A stretch of DNA of 64,000 bases from positions 1 through 64,000 of the forward strand of contig DWZP01000008.1 in the NCBI GenBank assembly GCA_019117495.1, written 5' to 3'. The stretch is from Fusicatenibacter_A intestinipullorum (GTDB taxonomy: Bacteria; Bacillota; Negativicutes; Acidaminococcales; Acidaminococcaceae). Numbering within the stretch: position 1 is the stretch's first letter; every line of letters begins with the position of its first letter. The notes below the pieces were generated by a model. That model was not told where the DNA came from. It did no database searches and saw nothing but the letters and a program-made list of their open reading frames with translations. This document shows positions 48,511-58,017 of this stretch, piece by piece. The position numbers were made by a program, and so were the translations under genes.

Positions 48511-49119
48511 ATGCTTACAGCCCCGGACTGGGCTCTTGGCAGCCGCTATCTGCGTGAAAACGCACCTGAACTTATTCCGTTTATTGAAAAATACGGTCCT
48601 TGCAATTTACAGCCGGAAGCCCCGGAAAAATATTTTGGCACGCTTGTTACCGGTATCATTTCCCAGCAGCTTCCGCCGGATGTCAGCCTGGCAATGGTCA
48701 AGCGCCTGGAAGAAACCGTCGGAACGCCCATAACGCCGGAAGCAATAGCCTCTGCCGCCGAAAGCGATTTATGCAGCTGCGGTATTATGCCGCAGAAGGT
48801 AATGTATCTTAAAGGCTTTGCCGAAGCGGTTTTAAATGGCGAAGTTACAATGGATAAATTTGCCGGTATGACCGACAGCGAAATTACCAAGCAGCTGATA
48901 AAAATAAAAGGGCTTGGCCAGTGGACTGCGGAAATGTTTTTGCTTTTGGCGCTGTGCCGCACCGATATTGCCCCTACCGCCGATTTTATTTTTCAAAAAC
49001 GTGTTAAAGAAATTTTTAACCTTAACGCTATGCCCAAACGCAAGCAGATTCTGGAACTGACAGAACACTGGCGCCCGTGGCGTTCGCTTGCCGTATGGTA
49101 TTTGTGGCAGGAAAAATAA
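48511..49119 (+). CDS. DNA-3-methyladenine glycosylase (AlkA-type HhH-GPD)
   Basis: A 202-residue base-excision repair enzyme removing alkylated purines. The helix-hairpin-helix is LIKIKGLGQWTAEMFLLLAL near 129-148, followed by the GPD catalytic Asp region TDIAPTADFIF. Also present are VTGIISQQLPPDVSLAMVKR and the C-terminal WRPWRSLAVWYLW. It lacks the N-terminal extra domain of E. coli AlkA. CAGGAGG lies before the ATG. Monocistronic. Confidence 0.9.
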   Translation: MLTAPDWALGSRYLRENAPELIPFIEKYGPCNLQPEAPEKYFGTLVTGIISQQLPPDVSLAMVKRLEETVGTPITPEAIASAAESDLCSCGIMPQKVMYLKGFAEAVLNGEVTMDKFAGMTDSEITKQLIKIKGLGQWTAEMFLLLALCRTDIAPTADFIFQKRVKEIFNLNAMPKRKQILELTEHWRPWRSLAVWYLWQEK

Positions 49120-49127
49120 CCAAAAAA

Positions 49128-49170
49128 CAAAAAGGCTGTGCCGTAAAATAATTACGGTGCAGCCTTTTTT
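49128..49170. terminator. Bidirectional terminator between glycosylase and P-type ATPase genes
   Basis: A long stem AAAAAGGCTG...CAGCCTTTTT (49128-49146 with 49152-49170) with T tracts at both ends. Confidence 0.85.
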
Positions 49171-49173
49171 ATA

Positions 49174-52008
49174 TTAATTTTTCTGATACAAAATTCTGAT
49201 GGAATTTATTACGCACAGCATGGCAACGCCGGTATCGGCAAACACAGCCGCCCACATTGATGCAAAACCGGCAAGGCCTGCTACCATTATCACTGCTTTT
49301 ACGCCCAGCGCAAAGATAACGTTCTGCCAGGCAATGCGCCCCGTGCGTCTGGCAATATTAATTGCCTGCGGAATGGCGCGCATTTCGGATTTCATAAATA
49401 CCACGTCTGCCGCTTCAAGCGCTGCGTCTGCACCGCTGCCCATAGCCGCGCCAACATCTGCACCGGCAAGCACGGGCGCGTCGTTAATGCCGTCGCCCAC
49501 AAACATTACGCTGCCGTATTTGCTGCGAAGGCGGCCAAGTTCGTTAAGTTTATCCTGCGGCAGCAGTTTGGCACGCACTTCATCTATGCCGGCGGCAGCA
49601 GCCACTGCCTGTGCGCTTGCTTCCGCATCACCCGTAAGCATGGCCGTGGTAAGCCCCATGGCCTTAATTTCTTTAACTGCTTCCACAGCGTCATCTTTAA
49701 TGGTATCGGCAATAACTATATGCCCCATATATCTGCCGTTTTGGGCAAGCAATACTTCCGTGCCGTAGGCAGAATTTTCAAAGCCGCCGCAGCTGATTTT
49801 GTAACGTGCCATAAGTTTTTTGCTGCCGCAGATAACGCTGCCGTTTAAGGTTTGGGCAACAATGCCTTCACCCGCTATTTCATTAAAGCTCACCGGGCGC
49901 ACCGGCGTAAGCCCGCGCTCTTTGGCCGCATTTACAATGCTTACGGCAATGGGATGGGCGGATATTGCTTCCACATCAGCGCAAAGCTGCAAAACCTCGG
50001 TTTCATCCACGCCGGGGGCAGGGATTACTTTCTGCACAACAAAATTGCCTTGGGTAACGGTTCCGGTTTTATCCATTACAACGGCGTGTACGTTTTTAAG
50101 CGCTTCCATTACGGAGCCGCCCTTAAACAAAATGCCGTAGCGCGAACCCGCGCCGATGCCGGAGAAAAATGCCAGCGGCACGCTGAGCACCAGTGCGCAG
50201 GGGCAGCTTATTACAAGGAAGGTCAGCGCCGTGTAAATCCAGTGCTGCCAGTTGCCGGTAATGTAGCCCGGCACAAGCGCCGTAAGCGTTGCCACAACAA
50301 CCACAAACGGGGTATATACCCTTGCAAAGCGGGTAATAAAGCGGTCAATCTGAGGTTTGGAAGCCGCTGCGTTTTCCACGCTGTCCAAAATACGTGTAAC
50401 CATGGATTCCGAAAGCACTTTTTCCACGCGTATTTTCAGCATGCCATTGGTATTAATGCAGCCGCTGGTAATTTCGTCGCCGTAGTGCTTGCGTACAGGC
50501 ACCGGCTCGCCTGTTACCGGCGAAGTATCAACAAGGCTGTCGCCTTCTATTACCACGCCATCCAGCGGTATACGGTCACCGGCGCGCACCAGCAGAATAT
50601 CGCCTACATGGGCGTCCGCCGCCGGAATTACACGCACTTCTTCACCTACAAGCAGATTAACGGTTTCCGGGCGCATATCAACCGCGTCCATAATCTGCCC
50701 ACGGCTTTTTTCCACCGCACGGTGCTCAAAATATTCGCCCACACGGTAAAAGAACATTACGCCGACGGCTTCTTCATAAGCGGAAATTACAAATGCGCCC
50801 AGCGTTGCAATGGTCATTAAAAAGTTTTCGTCAAACAAATTGCCGCTTAAAAGATTTTTAACGGCTGCCAGAACAACCCTGCCGCCCAAAAGAACATATG
50901 CGGCAACCAAAACATATAAGTAATAAGCTTCCGGAATAAGCCCCAAAAATTCTGCCGCTATAAACAGCACGCCGCCAACAACAAGTTCCGCCAGCGTCAT
51001 AGTTTCGGAAGAAAGAGAAAAGCTTCCGCGTTTGCGTTCTTCAACATGAGGCGCCAAAACAGCAGCTCCTTCGCGTTCTTTTATGGCAACGCCGCTTTCT
51101 ATGCCGGAGCAGATTTTTTGCATCTGCGGCAGCAGCCCGTCAAAATCACGCGCCGTAACCTTAAGCTGTTTGGTTGCAAAAGTAATGGTGGCTTCGCTTA
51201 CCTGCGGCAGCTCATTAATGGCACGCTCCATTTTAGCGGCGCAGTTGGCGCAGCCAAGGTTTTCAAGCACATAAACCTGCGTTTTAAAATTAAAGGGCCC
51301 TTCACCTTCACGCGGAACAACTTCAACGCCGCTTTCTATCGAAGTGCAGATTTCCTTTATCGCAGGCAAAACAGCTTCGTGGTTAACCGCCGAAAGACGC
51401 AGCTGTTTGGTAACGTAACTGATATTGGCATATTCAACTCCGGGCAGTTCCTTAATGCGGTGCTCCATTTTAGCAGCACAATTGGCACAGCCCAGATTTT
51501 TTAATATATAAACCTTCTTCACGCAATGAGCGTCTGGCATACGGCAGGTGCAGTTTTCAAGGCTTTCGCCGCACACGTCGCAGTATTCTTCATGCGGATG
51601 GCAGATTTCGCAGTGACAGTCCTCCGGGTGACCCGGAACGTGGTGGCTGTGATGATGTTCATGTCCGCAGCCGCAGCTTTCGCCATGCTGATGTTCGTGG
51701 TGGTGTTCATGCCCACAGCCACATTCATCATGACCATGTTCGTGATGATGGTGCCCATGTTCATCACCGCAGCAGTTATTGTGTTCATGCCCTTCATGAG
51801 TATGCGCTTCGCCGCAGCCGCACGCTTCGTCATGGCCGCCGTGCTTGTGTTCTACCTCATGGCTATGCCCATGCCCGCACTCGTCACCGTGTTCATGGTG
51901 ATGGTGACCACAGCAGCAAGCCCCATCTTCATGATGGTGGTTATGCGTGCGCACTTCATCGCTGCCGTTTCTTATATCCGTTAAATCACGTACTTTTTTG
52001 GATGGCAT
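49174..52008 (-). CDS. Heavy-metal P1B-type ATPase with His-rich N-terminus and two HMA domains
   Basis: A 944-residue metal exporter. Residues 12-165 are an extraordinary His/Cys/Glu-rich region (repeats such as GHHHHEHGDECGHGHSHE). Two HMA domains follow with LGCANCAAKME near 170 and 250. The membrane core has ISCPCALVLSVP near 600, the phosphorylation motif DKTGTVTQG near 640, SAHPIA and GDGINDAPVLAGAD near 837. A CPC motif with a Zn/Cd-type tail suggests ZntA-like Zn2+, Cd2+ or Co2+ export; the His-rich part may buffer or sense metal. ATG 52008 has AAAGGAG; an earlier ATG at 52035 overlaps regulatory sequence. Operator-like repeats lie upstream. Confidence 0.93.
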   Translation of the reverse strand: MPSKKVRDLTDIRNGSDEVRTHNHHHEDGACCCGHHHHEHGDECGHGHSHEVEHKHGGHDEACGCGEAHTHEGHEHNNCCGDEHGHHHHEHGHDECGCGHEHHHEHQHGESCGCGHEHHHSHHVPGHPEDCHCEICHPHEEYCDVCGESLENCTCRMPDAHCVKKVYILKNLGCANCAAKMEHRIKELPGVEYANISYVTKQLRLSAVNHEAVLPAIKEICTSIESGVEVVPREGEGPFNFKTQVYVLENLGCANCAAKMERAINELPQVSEATITFATKQLKVTARDFDGLLPQMQKICSGIESGVAIKEREGAAVLAPHVEERKRGSFSLSSETMTLAELVVGGVLFIAAEFLGLIPEAYYLYVLVAAYVLLGGRVVLAAVKNLLSGNLFDENFLMTIATLGAFVISAYEEAVGVMFFYRVGEYFEHRAVEKSRGQIMDAVDMRPETVNLLVGEEVRVIPAADAHVGDILLVRAGDRIPLDGVVIEGDSLVDTSPVTGEPVPVRKHYGDEITSGCINTNGMLKIRVEKVLSESMVTRILDSVENAAASKPQIDRFITRFARVYTPFVVVVATLTALVPGYITGNWQHWIYTALTFLVISCPCALVLSVPLAFFSGIGAGSRYGILFKGGSVMEALKNVHAVVMDKTGTVTQGNFVVQKVIPAPGVDETEVLQLCADVEAISAHPIAVSIVNAAKERGLTPVRPVSFNEIAGEGIVAQTLNGSVICGSKKLMARYKISCGGFENSAYGTEVLLAQNGRYMGHIVIADTIKDDAVEAVKEIKAMGLTTAMLTGDAEASAQAVAAAAGIDEVRAKLLPQDKLNELGRLRSKYGSVMFVGDGINDAPVLAGADVGAAMGSGADAALEAADVVFMKSEMRAIPQAINIARRTGRIAWQNVIFALGVKAVIMVAGLAGFASMWAAVFADTGVAMLCVINSIRILYQKN

Positions 52009-52028
52009 AATATATTCTCCTTTACGTT

Positions 52029-52043
52029 TGAGCAATCATTCAT
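52029..52043. promoter_or_regulatory. SmtB/ArsR-type operator candidate, downstream copy
   Basis: TGAGCAATCATTCAT in the leader of the ATPase gene, sharing TGAGC-N4-ATTCAT with the copy at 52099-52113. Confidence 0.45.
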
Positions 52044-52087
52044 ATATAATTTAAAAAATATAGCCAAAGCACTCTTTGGTTACCATT

Positions 52088-52114
52088 ATTATAACACATG
52101 AGCGAATATTCATC
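52088..52114 (-). promoter_or_regulatory. P-type ATPase promoter with SmtB/ArsR-like operator
   Basis: The -10 TATAAT (minus strand, 52088-52093) is overlapped upstream by CACATGAGCGAATATTCATC (52095-52114). This closely resembles operators of Zn/Cd-sensing SmtB-family repressors. No good -35 is visible. No ArsR-type gene is in the window. Confidence 0.5.
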
Positions 52115-52150
52115 TATACTTTTTTGAAAGATTTTTATAATTTTTTAACC

Positions 52151-52189
52151 GGCATAACGGAAAGCAAATTACTTACCCTCCGTTACGCC
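52151..52189. repeat. Inverted repeat downstream of glpK
   Basis: GGC-A-TAACGGA pairs with TCCGTTA-C-GCC (52151-52161 with 52179-52189). No U run follows on either strand, so a terminator role is uncertain. Confidence 0.5.
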
Positions 52190-52210
52190 AAACATAAAAT
52201 ATAATCGCTT

Positions 52211-53698
52211 TTAAATCCTTACAGAAGCTGCCTTAACGGCATTGTGCCAACCCTGCAAAAGGCTTTCTCTTTTAGCCTGCCCCATCTGCGGCTTAAATTC
52301 GGCAGCAATAACATGGTTAGCCAAAATTTCTTCCTTGCTGCGCCAATAGCCTACGGCAAGCCCGGCCAGATATGCCGCGCCCATAGCCGTTGTTTCAATG
52401 CAGTATGGCCTAACAACGGAAGTATTTAAAATATCCGCCTGGAACTGCATTAAAAAATCGTTGTCGCACGCACCGCCGTCAACACGCAAAGATGTTATAG
52501 GCATGCCGCTGTCCTCCTGCATTGCCATTAAAACATCATTTACCTGGTACGCTATGGATTCCAGCGTTGCGCGCACAATGTGATTACGGTTTACGCCCCT
52601 TGTAAGCCCTACAATCGCGCCTCTGGCGTACTGGTCCCAATAGGGCGCACCCAACCCTACAAACGCAGGCACAACATAGCAGCCGTTGGCATCGGGCACT
52701 GATTTAGCCAGCACTTCCGATTCCGCCGCATTGCGGATAAGCCCAAGTTCATCACGCAGCCACTGTACGGCAGCACCGGCAACAAAAATCGAACCTTCCA
52801 GAGCATATTCAACCTTATCATCTACGCCCCAGGCGATAGTTGTAACCAGCCCGTTATGCGAATTTACCGGCGCAGTGCCGGTGTTCATCAGCATAAAGCC
52901 GCCTGTTCCGTATGTATTTTTTACTTCGCCGCGCTCAAAGCAGGTCTGCCCGAACAATGCGCACTGCTGGTCGCCGCCTGCGCCTGCAATAGGTACCTCG
53001 CGCCCGAAAAGCTTGCTGTCCGTATAGCCGTAAACATGGCTTGAAGGCTTAACCTCCGGCAAAATCTGCTGCGGAATTTTTAAAACGCGTAAAATTTCTT
53101 CATCCCATTTTAAAGTATGGATATTAAAAAGCATTGTGCGCGATGCGTTGGAGTAATCCGTTACATGCACTTTTCCGCCCGTCAGCTTCCAGATAATCCA
53201 GCTGTCAACCGTACCGAAAAGCAGTTTGCCTTTTTCCGCGCGTTCGCGTGCGCCAGTAACATTATCAAGCAGCCAGCGCAGTTTTGTTGCCGAAAAATAA
53301 GCGTCCAGCACCAGCCCTGTTTTGCTGCGGAAAAACTCAGCCATGCCAAGATTTTTCAGTTCGTCGCAATAGCCTGCCGTGCGGCGGCACTGCCACACAA
53401 TCGCTTTATGTACCGGGCGTCCGGTTTCTTTATCCCACAAAACAGTTGTTTCGCGCTGATTGGTAATGCCAATGCCTGCAATTTCGTTAATGGTAATATC
53501 AATTTTACTCATTGCTTCATACATCAGGCCGGTTTGGGTTGCCCATATTTCCTCCGCGTCATGCTCAACCCAGCCGGGCTGCGGAAAATACTGGGTAAAC
53601 TCCTTTTGCGCCGCGCTGCAAATCCGTCCGTTTTTATCAAATATAATGCAGCGGCAGCTGGTTGTCCCTAAATCCAGCGCCATAATGTATTTATCCAT
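52211..53698 (-). CDS. glpK: Glycerol kinase
   Basis: A 495-residue FGGY-family kinase (EC 2.7.1.30) making glycerol 3-phosphate. Motifs: the N-terminal phosphate loop ALDLGTTSCRCIIFDKNG, GWVEHDAEEIW near 42, NQRETTVLWDKETGRP near 80, GAGGDQQCALFGQTCF near 242, and the ATP site RVDGGACDNDFLMQFQADI near 402. No glpF or glpD is adjacent and the gene stands alone. Confidence 0.96.
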   Translation of the reverse strand: MDKYIMALDLGTTSCRCIIFDKNGRICSAAQKEFTQYFPQPGWVEHDAEEIWATQTGLMYEAMSKIDITINEIAGIGITNQRETTVLWDKETGRPVHKAIVWQCRRTAGYCDELKNLGMAEFFRSKTGLVLDAYFSATKLRWLLDNVTGARERAEKGKLLFGTVDSWIIWKLTGGKVHVTDYSNASRTMLFNIHTLKWDEEILRVLKIPQQILPEVKPSSHVYGYTDSKLFGREVPIAGAGGDQQCALFGQTCFERGEVKNTYGTGGFMLMNTGTAPVNSHNGLVTTIAWGVDDKVEYALEGSIFVAGAAVQWLRDELGLIRNAAESEVLAKSVPDANGCYVVPAFVGLGAPYWDQYARGAIVGLTRGVNRNHIVRATLESIAYQVNDVLMAMQEDSGMPITSLRVDGGACDNDFLMQFQADILNTSVVRPYCIETTAMGAAYLAGLAVGYWRSKEEILANHVIAAEFKPQMGQAKRESLLQGWHNAVKAASVRI

Positions 53699-53751
53699 TG
53701 GGTATCCCCCTTGCCAACAAAAATTTTAATACTGTATAACATAATTATAAC

Positions 53752-53780
53752 AAAAAAACCGCTGTAAAAGCGGCTTTTTT
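53752..53780 (-). terminator. Terminator of the nickel/peptide-type ABC operon
   Basis: AAAAAAACCGCT pairs with AGCGGCTTTTTT (53752-53763 with 53769-53780), with T run on both strands. Confidence 0.85.
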
Positions 53781-53799
53781 ATTTAGTTTTTACAATAGT

Positions 53800-54771
53800 T
53801 TAAAATTTCCCGTTAACCTGGTGGCAGGCTACAAAATGCCCGGGCACAACTTCTTTAAGCTCGGGCTTTACGCTGCGGCAAATTTCCATACACTGCCCGC
53901 AGCGGCTTTGAAACGGGCACCCTTTTGGCAAATCAAGCGGGCTTGGAATTTCGCTTTCCAGCGGCTCTATTTTTTCGCCCGGTTTAAAATCAACCTTAAA
54001 CACCGATTTCATCAGTGCTTTGGTATAAGGGTGCATGCCTTCGGTGCTTATGCGCCTTCCATAACCGATATATTCCACGATATTGCCCAAATACATAACG
54101 GCAATCTGGTGGCACATTAAATCAACAAGCCCCAAATCGTGGCAGATAAAAAGGTAGGTAATGCCTTTTTCTTTCTGCAAGCGCACCAAAAGCTCGCAGA
54201 TTTTTTCCTGCACCGAAACATCAAGCGCGCTTGTAGCTTCGTCGCACACCACAATCTTTGGTTCCAGCGAAAGCGCACGTGCAATGCCAAGGCGCTGACG
54301 CTGGCCGCCGCTCATGTTATGCGGGTAACGGTCTTTAAAATCTTCAGGCAGTTCTACCATACGCAAAAGTTCTGCCGCTTTGGCATCAACTTCGCTCTTT
54401 TTTATCAGCCCAAAATTCAGCAATGGTTCGCAAACTATTTCTTTAACCTTCATTTTGGGGTTAAAAGCGGCTGCCGGGTCCTGAAACACCATTTGTATTT
54501 TACGCCTGTTCTGGCGTGCCGCTTCCCCGCGCAGTTTTAAAATATCCTGCCCGTCAAAAATAACTTCGCCGCCGCTTGCCGGATGTATCTGCAAAATAGT
54601 ACGTACCAGCGTACTTTTGCCGCAGCCGGATTCACCGATAATGCCAAGCGTCTGCCCGGCATAGGCATTAAGGGTAACATTATCGCAGGCCGTCAGCATT
54701 TTTCCGCCTTCAGCCGCAAATTTTTTTGTTAAATTTTTAATTTGTAAAATTACAGGTGCTTCAGCGTTCAT
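53800..54771 (-). CDS. ABC transporter ATP-binding protein (DppF/NikE type)
   Basis: A 323-residue ATPase. Walker A is IIGESGCGKSTLVRTIL near 43, the signature is MSGGQRQRLGIARALSLEP near 155 and Walker B is IVVCDEATSALDVS. The C-terminal oligo_HPY region has a cysteine cluster (GCPFQSRCGQCMEICRSVKP). ATG 54771 overlaps the upstream ATPase stop by 11 bp; the frame extends to 54873 but without a start signal. Last gene of the riboswitch 2 operon. Confidence 0.9.
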   Translation of the reverse strand: MNAEAPVILQIKNLTKKFAAEGGKMLTACDNVTLNAYAGQTLGIIGESGCGKSTLVRTILQIHPASGGEVIFDGQDILKLRGEAARQNRRKIQMVFQDPAAAFNPKMKVKEIVCEPLLNFGLIKKSEVDAKAAELLRMVELPEDFKDRYPHNMSGGQRQRLGIARALSLEPKIVVCDEATSALDVSVQEKICELLVRLQKEKGITYLFICHDLGLVDLMCHQIAVMYLGNIVEYIGYGRRISTEGMHPYTKALMKSVFKVDFKPGEKIEPLESEIPSPLDLPKGCPFQSRCGQCMEICRSVKPELKEVVPGHFVACHQVNGKF

Positions 54772-55552
54772 AATATTTCTTATCTCCCAATACAGGCACA
54801 GCCGCAAGCAGTTCCTTGGTATAGGCGTGCTGCGGGTTTTCAATAATTTCGCGCCCGCCGCTTTCCACCACATGCCCGTTTTTCATAACCATCAGTTTGT
54901 TAGATACATACGAAGCCACACCAATGTTATGCGTTACCAAAATCACCGCCGCATTATATTCATTGCGTACGTCAACAATCTGGCGTATTATCTGCGCCTG
55001 CGTGGTAACGTCAAGCGCACTGGTAGGCTCGTCTGCCAAAAGCAGCTTGGGGCTGAACACCATAGCCATGGCAATGCCCACGCGCTGGCGCATGCCGCCC
55101 GAAAGTTCAAACGGATAGCTGTTCATAATATTCTGCGGGTTCGGCAGGCGTACTTTATTAAGCATATCTTTCGCCATTTCTGCGGCTTCCGCCTTCGATT
55201 TCTGCGGAGCGTGAGCAAGAATGTAATCTATAAACTGCTCGCCTATGCGGCGGATGGGGTTTATCATGTTGCCGCTGTCCTGAAAAATCATCGACATTTC
55301 ATTGCCGCTGATTTTACGCCAGTCCTCACGCGTGTTTTTAAGCATATCGCGCCCGTCAAAAGTTATGCTGCCTCCCGAAACATGCCCTCTGCCCGGCAGG
55401 CAGCCCATAATGGCACGGATAACGGTTGTTTTGCCGCTGCCCGATTCACCTACTATCGACAGAATTTCACCTTTATCAAGTTGAATGTTTACACCCGCTA
55501 CGGTAAGTTTGCTGCCGTAACTGATGTCCAGATTTTTTACATCAAGAAGCAT
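54761..55552 (-). CDS. ABC transporter ATP-binding protein (DppD/NikD type)
   Basis: A 263-residue ATPase. Walker A is IVGESGSGKTTVIRAIMGC near 33, the signature is LSGGMRQRVGIAMAMVFSP near 145 and Walker B is LLLADEPTSALDVT. It is shorter than peptide-type OppD because the C-terminal oligo_HPY region is reduced, as in NikD. This supports a metal rather than a peptide cargo, weakly. Confidence 0.9.
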   Translation of the reverse strand: MLLDVKNLDISYGSKLTVAGVNIQLDKGEILSIVGESGSGKTTVIRAIMGCLPGRGHVSGGSITFDGRDMLKNTREDWRKISGNEMSMIFQDSGNMINPIRRIGEQFIDYILAHAPQKSKAEAAEMAKDMLNKVRLPNPQNIMNSYPFELSGGMRQRVGIAMAMVFSPKLLLADEPTSALDVTTQAQIIRQIVDVRNEYNAAVILVTHNIGVASYVSNKLMVMKNGHVVESGGREIIENPQHAYTKELLAAVPVLGDKKYYER

Positions 55553-55575
55553 TAATTTAATCCCTTCTTTTCAGC

Positions 55576-57141
55576 TTAGTCAGCAGGGGCAACATCTTTG
55601 GTCAGCCAGTAATAATCTGCCGGTTTAATATCGGCGTTCTTCAAGGTTACTTTGCTTACCATATTTGTTTTAGGATAACCAAAGAACAAACCTGCGCCGT
55701 CGTTAAGCAGAATCTGCTGCATCTGAATCATTAAATCGCGGCGTTTGGCAGGGTCAAATTCAACCGCAAGCCTGTCGCTCAAAGCATCATACTCGGGGTT
55801 GCTGTAACCGGTAGCATTCTGCGGGTCGCCGGTTTTCCAGTACCAGTTAAGGTATACGGCAGGGTCGCCGCTGTTGGCCGTAAGAATATTGGAAATGCAA
55901 AGGTCAAAATCGCCGTTCTGGCGGATTGAGTCAAGCACGTTGTAGTCAACATTTCTCATATTAACCTTAATGCCGATTTTTTTAGCGTCGGACTGTGTTG
56001 CTTCTGCATAAAGCGGCAGTTCAGCGCGTCCGCTGTAATAAATAAAGTCAAGTTCAAGGTTTTTGCCGTTTTTATCCACATAACCGTCGTTGTTGCTATC
56101 TTTCCAGCCAGCTTCCGCCAAAAGCTGTTTTGCGCGTTCAACATTATAGGCATTCGGGTCGGTCAGCTGGTCAAAGCCGTAATCCAAAGAAGGCGGAATG
56201 GGCGCTTTGCCCGTAATGAAGGTATCTTTAAGCAATACTTTGTTGTAGGTTTCGCGGTCAAGGCAGCTGATAAGTGCAGCACGTACTTTCGGGTCGTGGC
56301 ACGGGCGGCCTTCGTTCATATTAATCTGCGCCAGTACGGTACGCAGCGAAGCAAGTTCGGAAATATTGTATTTTGCTCTATCCTGGAACAGCTGCAAATC
56401 GCCGGAAGCTATGTTCACTGCCATATCAATTTCGCCGCTCTGCAAAGCCATAGCACGGGTGTTGGGGTCATCAATGGTAGGAATTTCGGCAACTTTAAAC
56501 GGAACTTTGCCGTCCCAGTAATTGGGGTTTGCTTCCATAACGGCTTTGGCCTTGCTGTATTCCTTAACCATATACGGGCCGGTGCAAATAGGCCCCTGTT
56601 TTGCATAATCGCGGTCTGTTACGCTGGTATCAATAATAATGAACAGCGGGTCGGCCAGCATGCCCGGCAGAGTTGGCACCGGATTTTTGGTTTTAATAAT
56701 TAAATTCTGGCCGTCGGCAGTAATGTTGTCGAACTGGAAGAAAGTTTCCGCACGGTTGGATTTTTCAAAAGTGCGTTCAATAGATTTTTTTACGGCGTCG
56801 GCAGTTACTTTGTTGCCGTTGCTGAATACTGCTTTATCATTAATTTTAAAAGTCCAGGTCAGCTTATCATCGCTGATAGACCAGCTTTCGGCAAGCCACG
56901 GAGTAAGATTCATTTTATCGTCAAATTTAACAAGGCATTCGCCAAGGCCGTAACGCATTACAACCCAGCTGAAAAAATTATCGGTAGGTTCAAGGCTGTC
57001 TGCAAAGTTGGTAACACCAAATTTTACTGTATCTTTAGCCGCACTGCTTTTTGCGGAATCATCACCGCCGCAGCCTGCTGCCGCAAAAGCAAGTAATCCC
57101 ATCATGGCAAGCGCTGCCGTAATTTTTGCTGTTTTTTTCAT
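55576..57141 (-). CDS. Nickel/peptide-type ABC substrate-binding lipoprotein (family 5)
   Basis: A 521-residue SBP_bac_5 protein. The lipobox AAAGC gives Cys23. Family marks are ECLVKFDDKMNLTPWLAESW near 68, WTFKINDKAVFSNGNKVTAD near 98 and NMNEGRPCHDPKVRAALISC near 282. It resembles NikA/DppA-type proteins. The cobalamin riboswitch upstream suggests that it binds Co2+ (or Ni2+) or a cobalt chelate. ATG 57141 has AAGGAAG upstream; the earlier ATG at 57171 is a poor choice. Confidence 0.88.
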   Translation of the reverse strand: MKKTAKITAALAMMGLLAFAAAGCGGDDSAKSSAAKDTVKFGVTNFADSLEPTDNFFSWVVMRYGLGECLVKFDDKMNLTPWLAESWSISDDKLTWTFKINDKAVFSNGNKVTADAVKKSIERTFEKSNRAETFFQFDNITADGQNLIIKTKNPVPTLPGMLADPLFIIIDTSVTDRDYAKQGPICTGPYMVKEYSKAKAVMEANPNYWDGKVPFKVAEIPTIDDPNTRAMALQSGEIDMAVNIASGDLQLFQDRAKYNISELASLRTVLAQINMNEGRPCHDPKVRAALISCLDRETYNKVLLKDTFITGKAPIPPSLDYGFDQLTDPNAYNVERAKQLLAEAGWKDSNNDGYVDKNGKNLELDFIYYSGRAELPLYAEATQSDAKKIGIKVNMRNVDYNVLDSIRQNGDFDLCISNILTANSGDPAVYLNWYWKTGDPQNATGYSNPEYDALSDRLAVEFDPAKRRDLMIQMQQILLNDGAGLFFGYPKTNMVSKVTLKNADIKPADYYWLTKDVAPAD

Positions 57142-57185
57142 AAATACATCTTCCTTTCCGTTATATATCATCCATTAAACAGTTT

Positions 57186-58016
57186 TTATTCTTCCTGGCG
57201 CGGGTCGAGTACGTCGCGCAATGCGTCGCCCCACAGGTTAAAAATTACTACCGTAACAAAAATTGCAAGGCCCGGAAAAATCATCAGCCACGGTGCCGTT
57301 TGCAGCTGCTGCCTGCCTTCGTTAAGCATTAAGCCCCATTCCGGCGCAGGCGGCTGCGAGCCGAAGCCTAAAAACGAAAGCCCCGCCAGCTCCATCATCA
57401 TGGCGCCGATATCGGACGCCGCCGTTATTACCATCAGCGGCAGAATATTCGGCAGGATATGCTTCCATAATATATGTGTTGAAGTGCCGCCGTTAACTAT
57501 TGCGGCTTCTACAAAGTCGCGTTTTTTTATTTTTAAAACCATACTGCGTGCAAGGCGCGCATATTTGGTCCATGTTACAATCGTCAGTGCTATAATGGCG
57601 TTAATAAGGCTGCCGCCCAAAATACCGGCAACGGCTATTGCCAGAATCATGCCTGGGAAAGAAATCATCATATCGGAAATGCGCATAATGACGATGTCCA
57701 CCTTGCCGCCGTAATAACCTGCCAGTACGCCGAGCGTTGTGCCAACAGCAAAAATAATTGTTACAAGCAGCAGTACGCTCGAAAGCGAATAGCTTGCGCC
57801 GTACAAAATGCGGCTGAAATTATCGCGCCCCAGTTTATCTGTACCGAATAAATGCTCCGCAGAAGGCGGCAGGTAAGCGTTCTGCATTACTGCTTCCAGC
57901 GGGTCATACGGTGCAATTAACGGCGCTGCCAATGCCACTGCAATAAGCAGCAGTACAAAAAAACTTGATACCGCAAAGGCACGGTTGGTTTTTAAACCAT
58001 TTATAAGTATCTGCAT
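57186..58016 (-). CDS. ABC permease (DppC/NikC type)
   Basis: A 276-residue permease with about six membrane helices. The BPD_transp_1 EAA-type loop is EAAIVNGGTSTHILWKHILP near 168. The N-terminal OppC-like part has YDPLEAVMQNAYLPPSAEHL then FGTDKLGRDNFSRIL. It starts 1 bp after the stop of the partner permease. Confidence 0.92.
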   Translation of the reverse strand: MQILINGLKTNRAFAVSSFFVLLLIAVALAAPLIAPYDPLEAVMQNAYLPPSAEHLFGTDKLGRDNFSRILYGASYSLSSVLLLVTIIFAVGTTLGVLAGYYGGKVDIVIMRISDMMISFPGMILAIAVAGILGGSLINAIIALTIVTWTKYARLARSMVLKIKKRDFVEAAIVNGGTSTHILWKHILPNILPLMVITAASDIGAMMMELAGLSFLGFGSQPPAPEWGLMLNEGRQQLQTAPWLMIFPGLAIFVTVVIFNLWGDALRDVLDPRQEE

Positions 58017-58017
58017 A

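Noticed and set aside
51519..51984. Met/Ala-rich open frames opposite the His-rich region
   Set aside because: They are translations of His codons read on the other strand or frame and have no independent signals.
52151..52189. Intrinsic terminator of glpK
   Set aside because: The stem is good, but no U run follows on either strand, so it is listed only as an inverted repeat.
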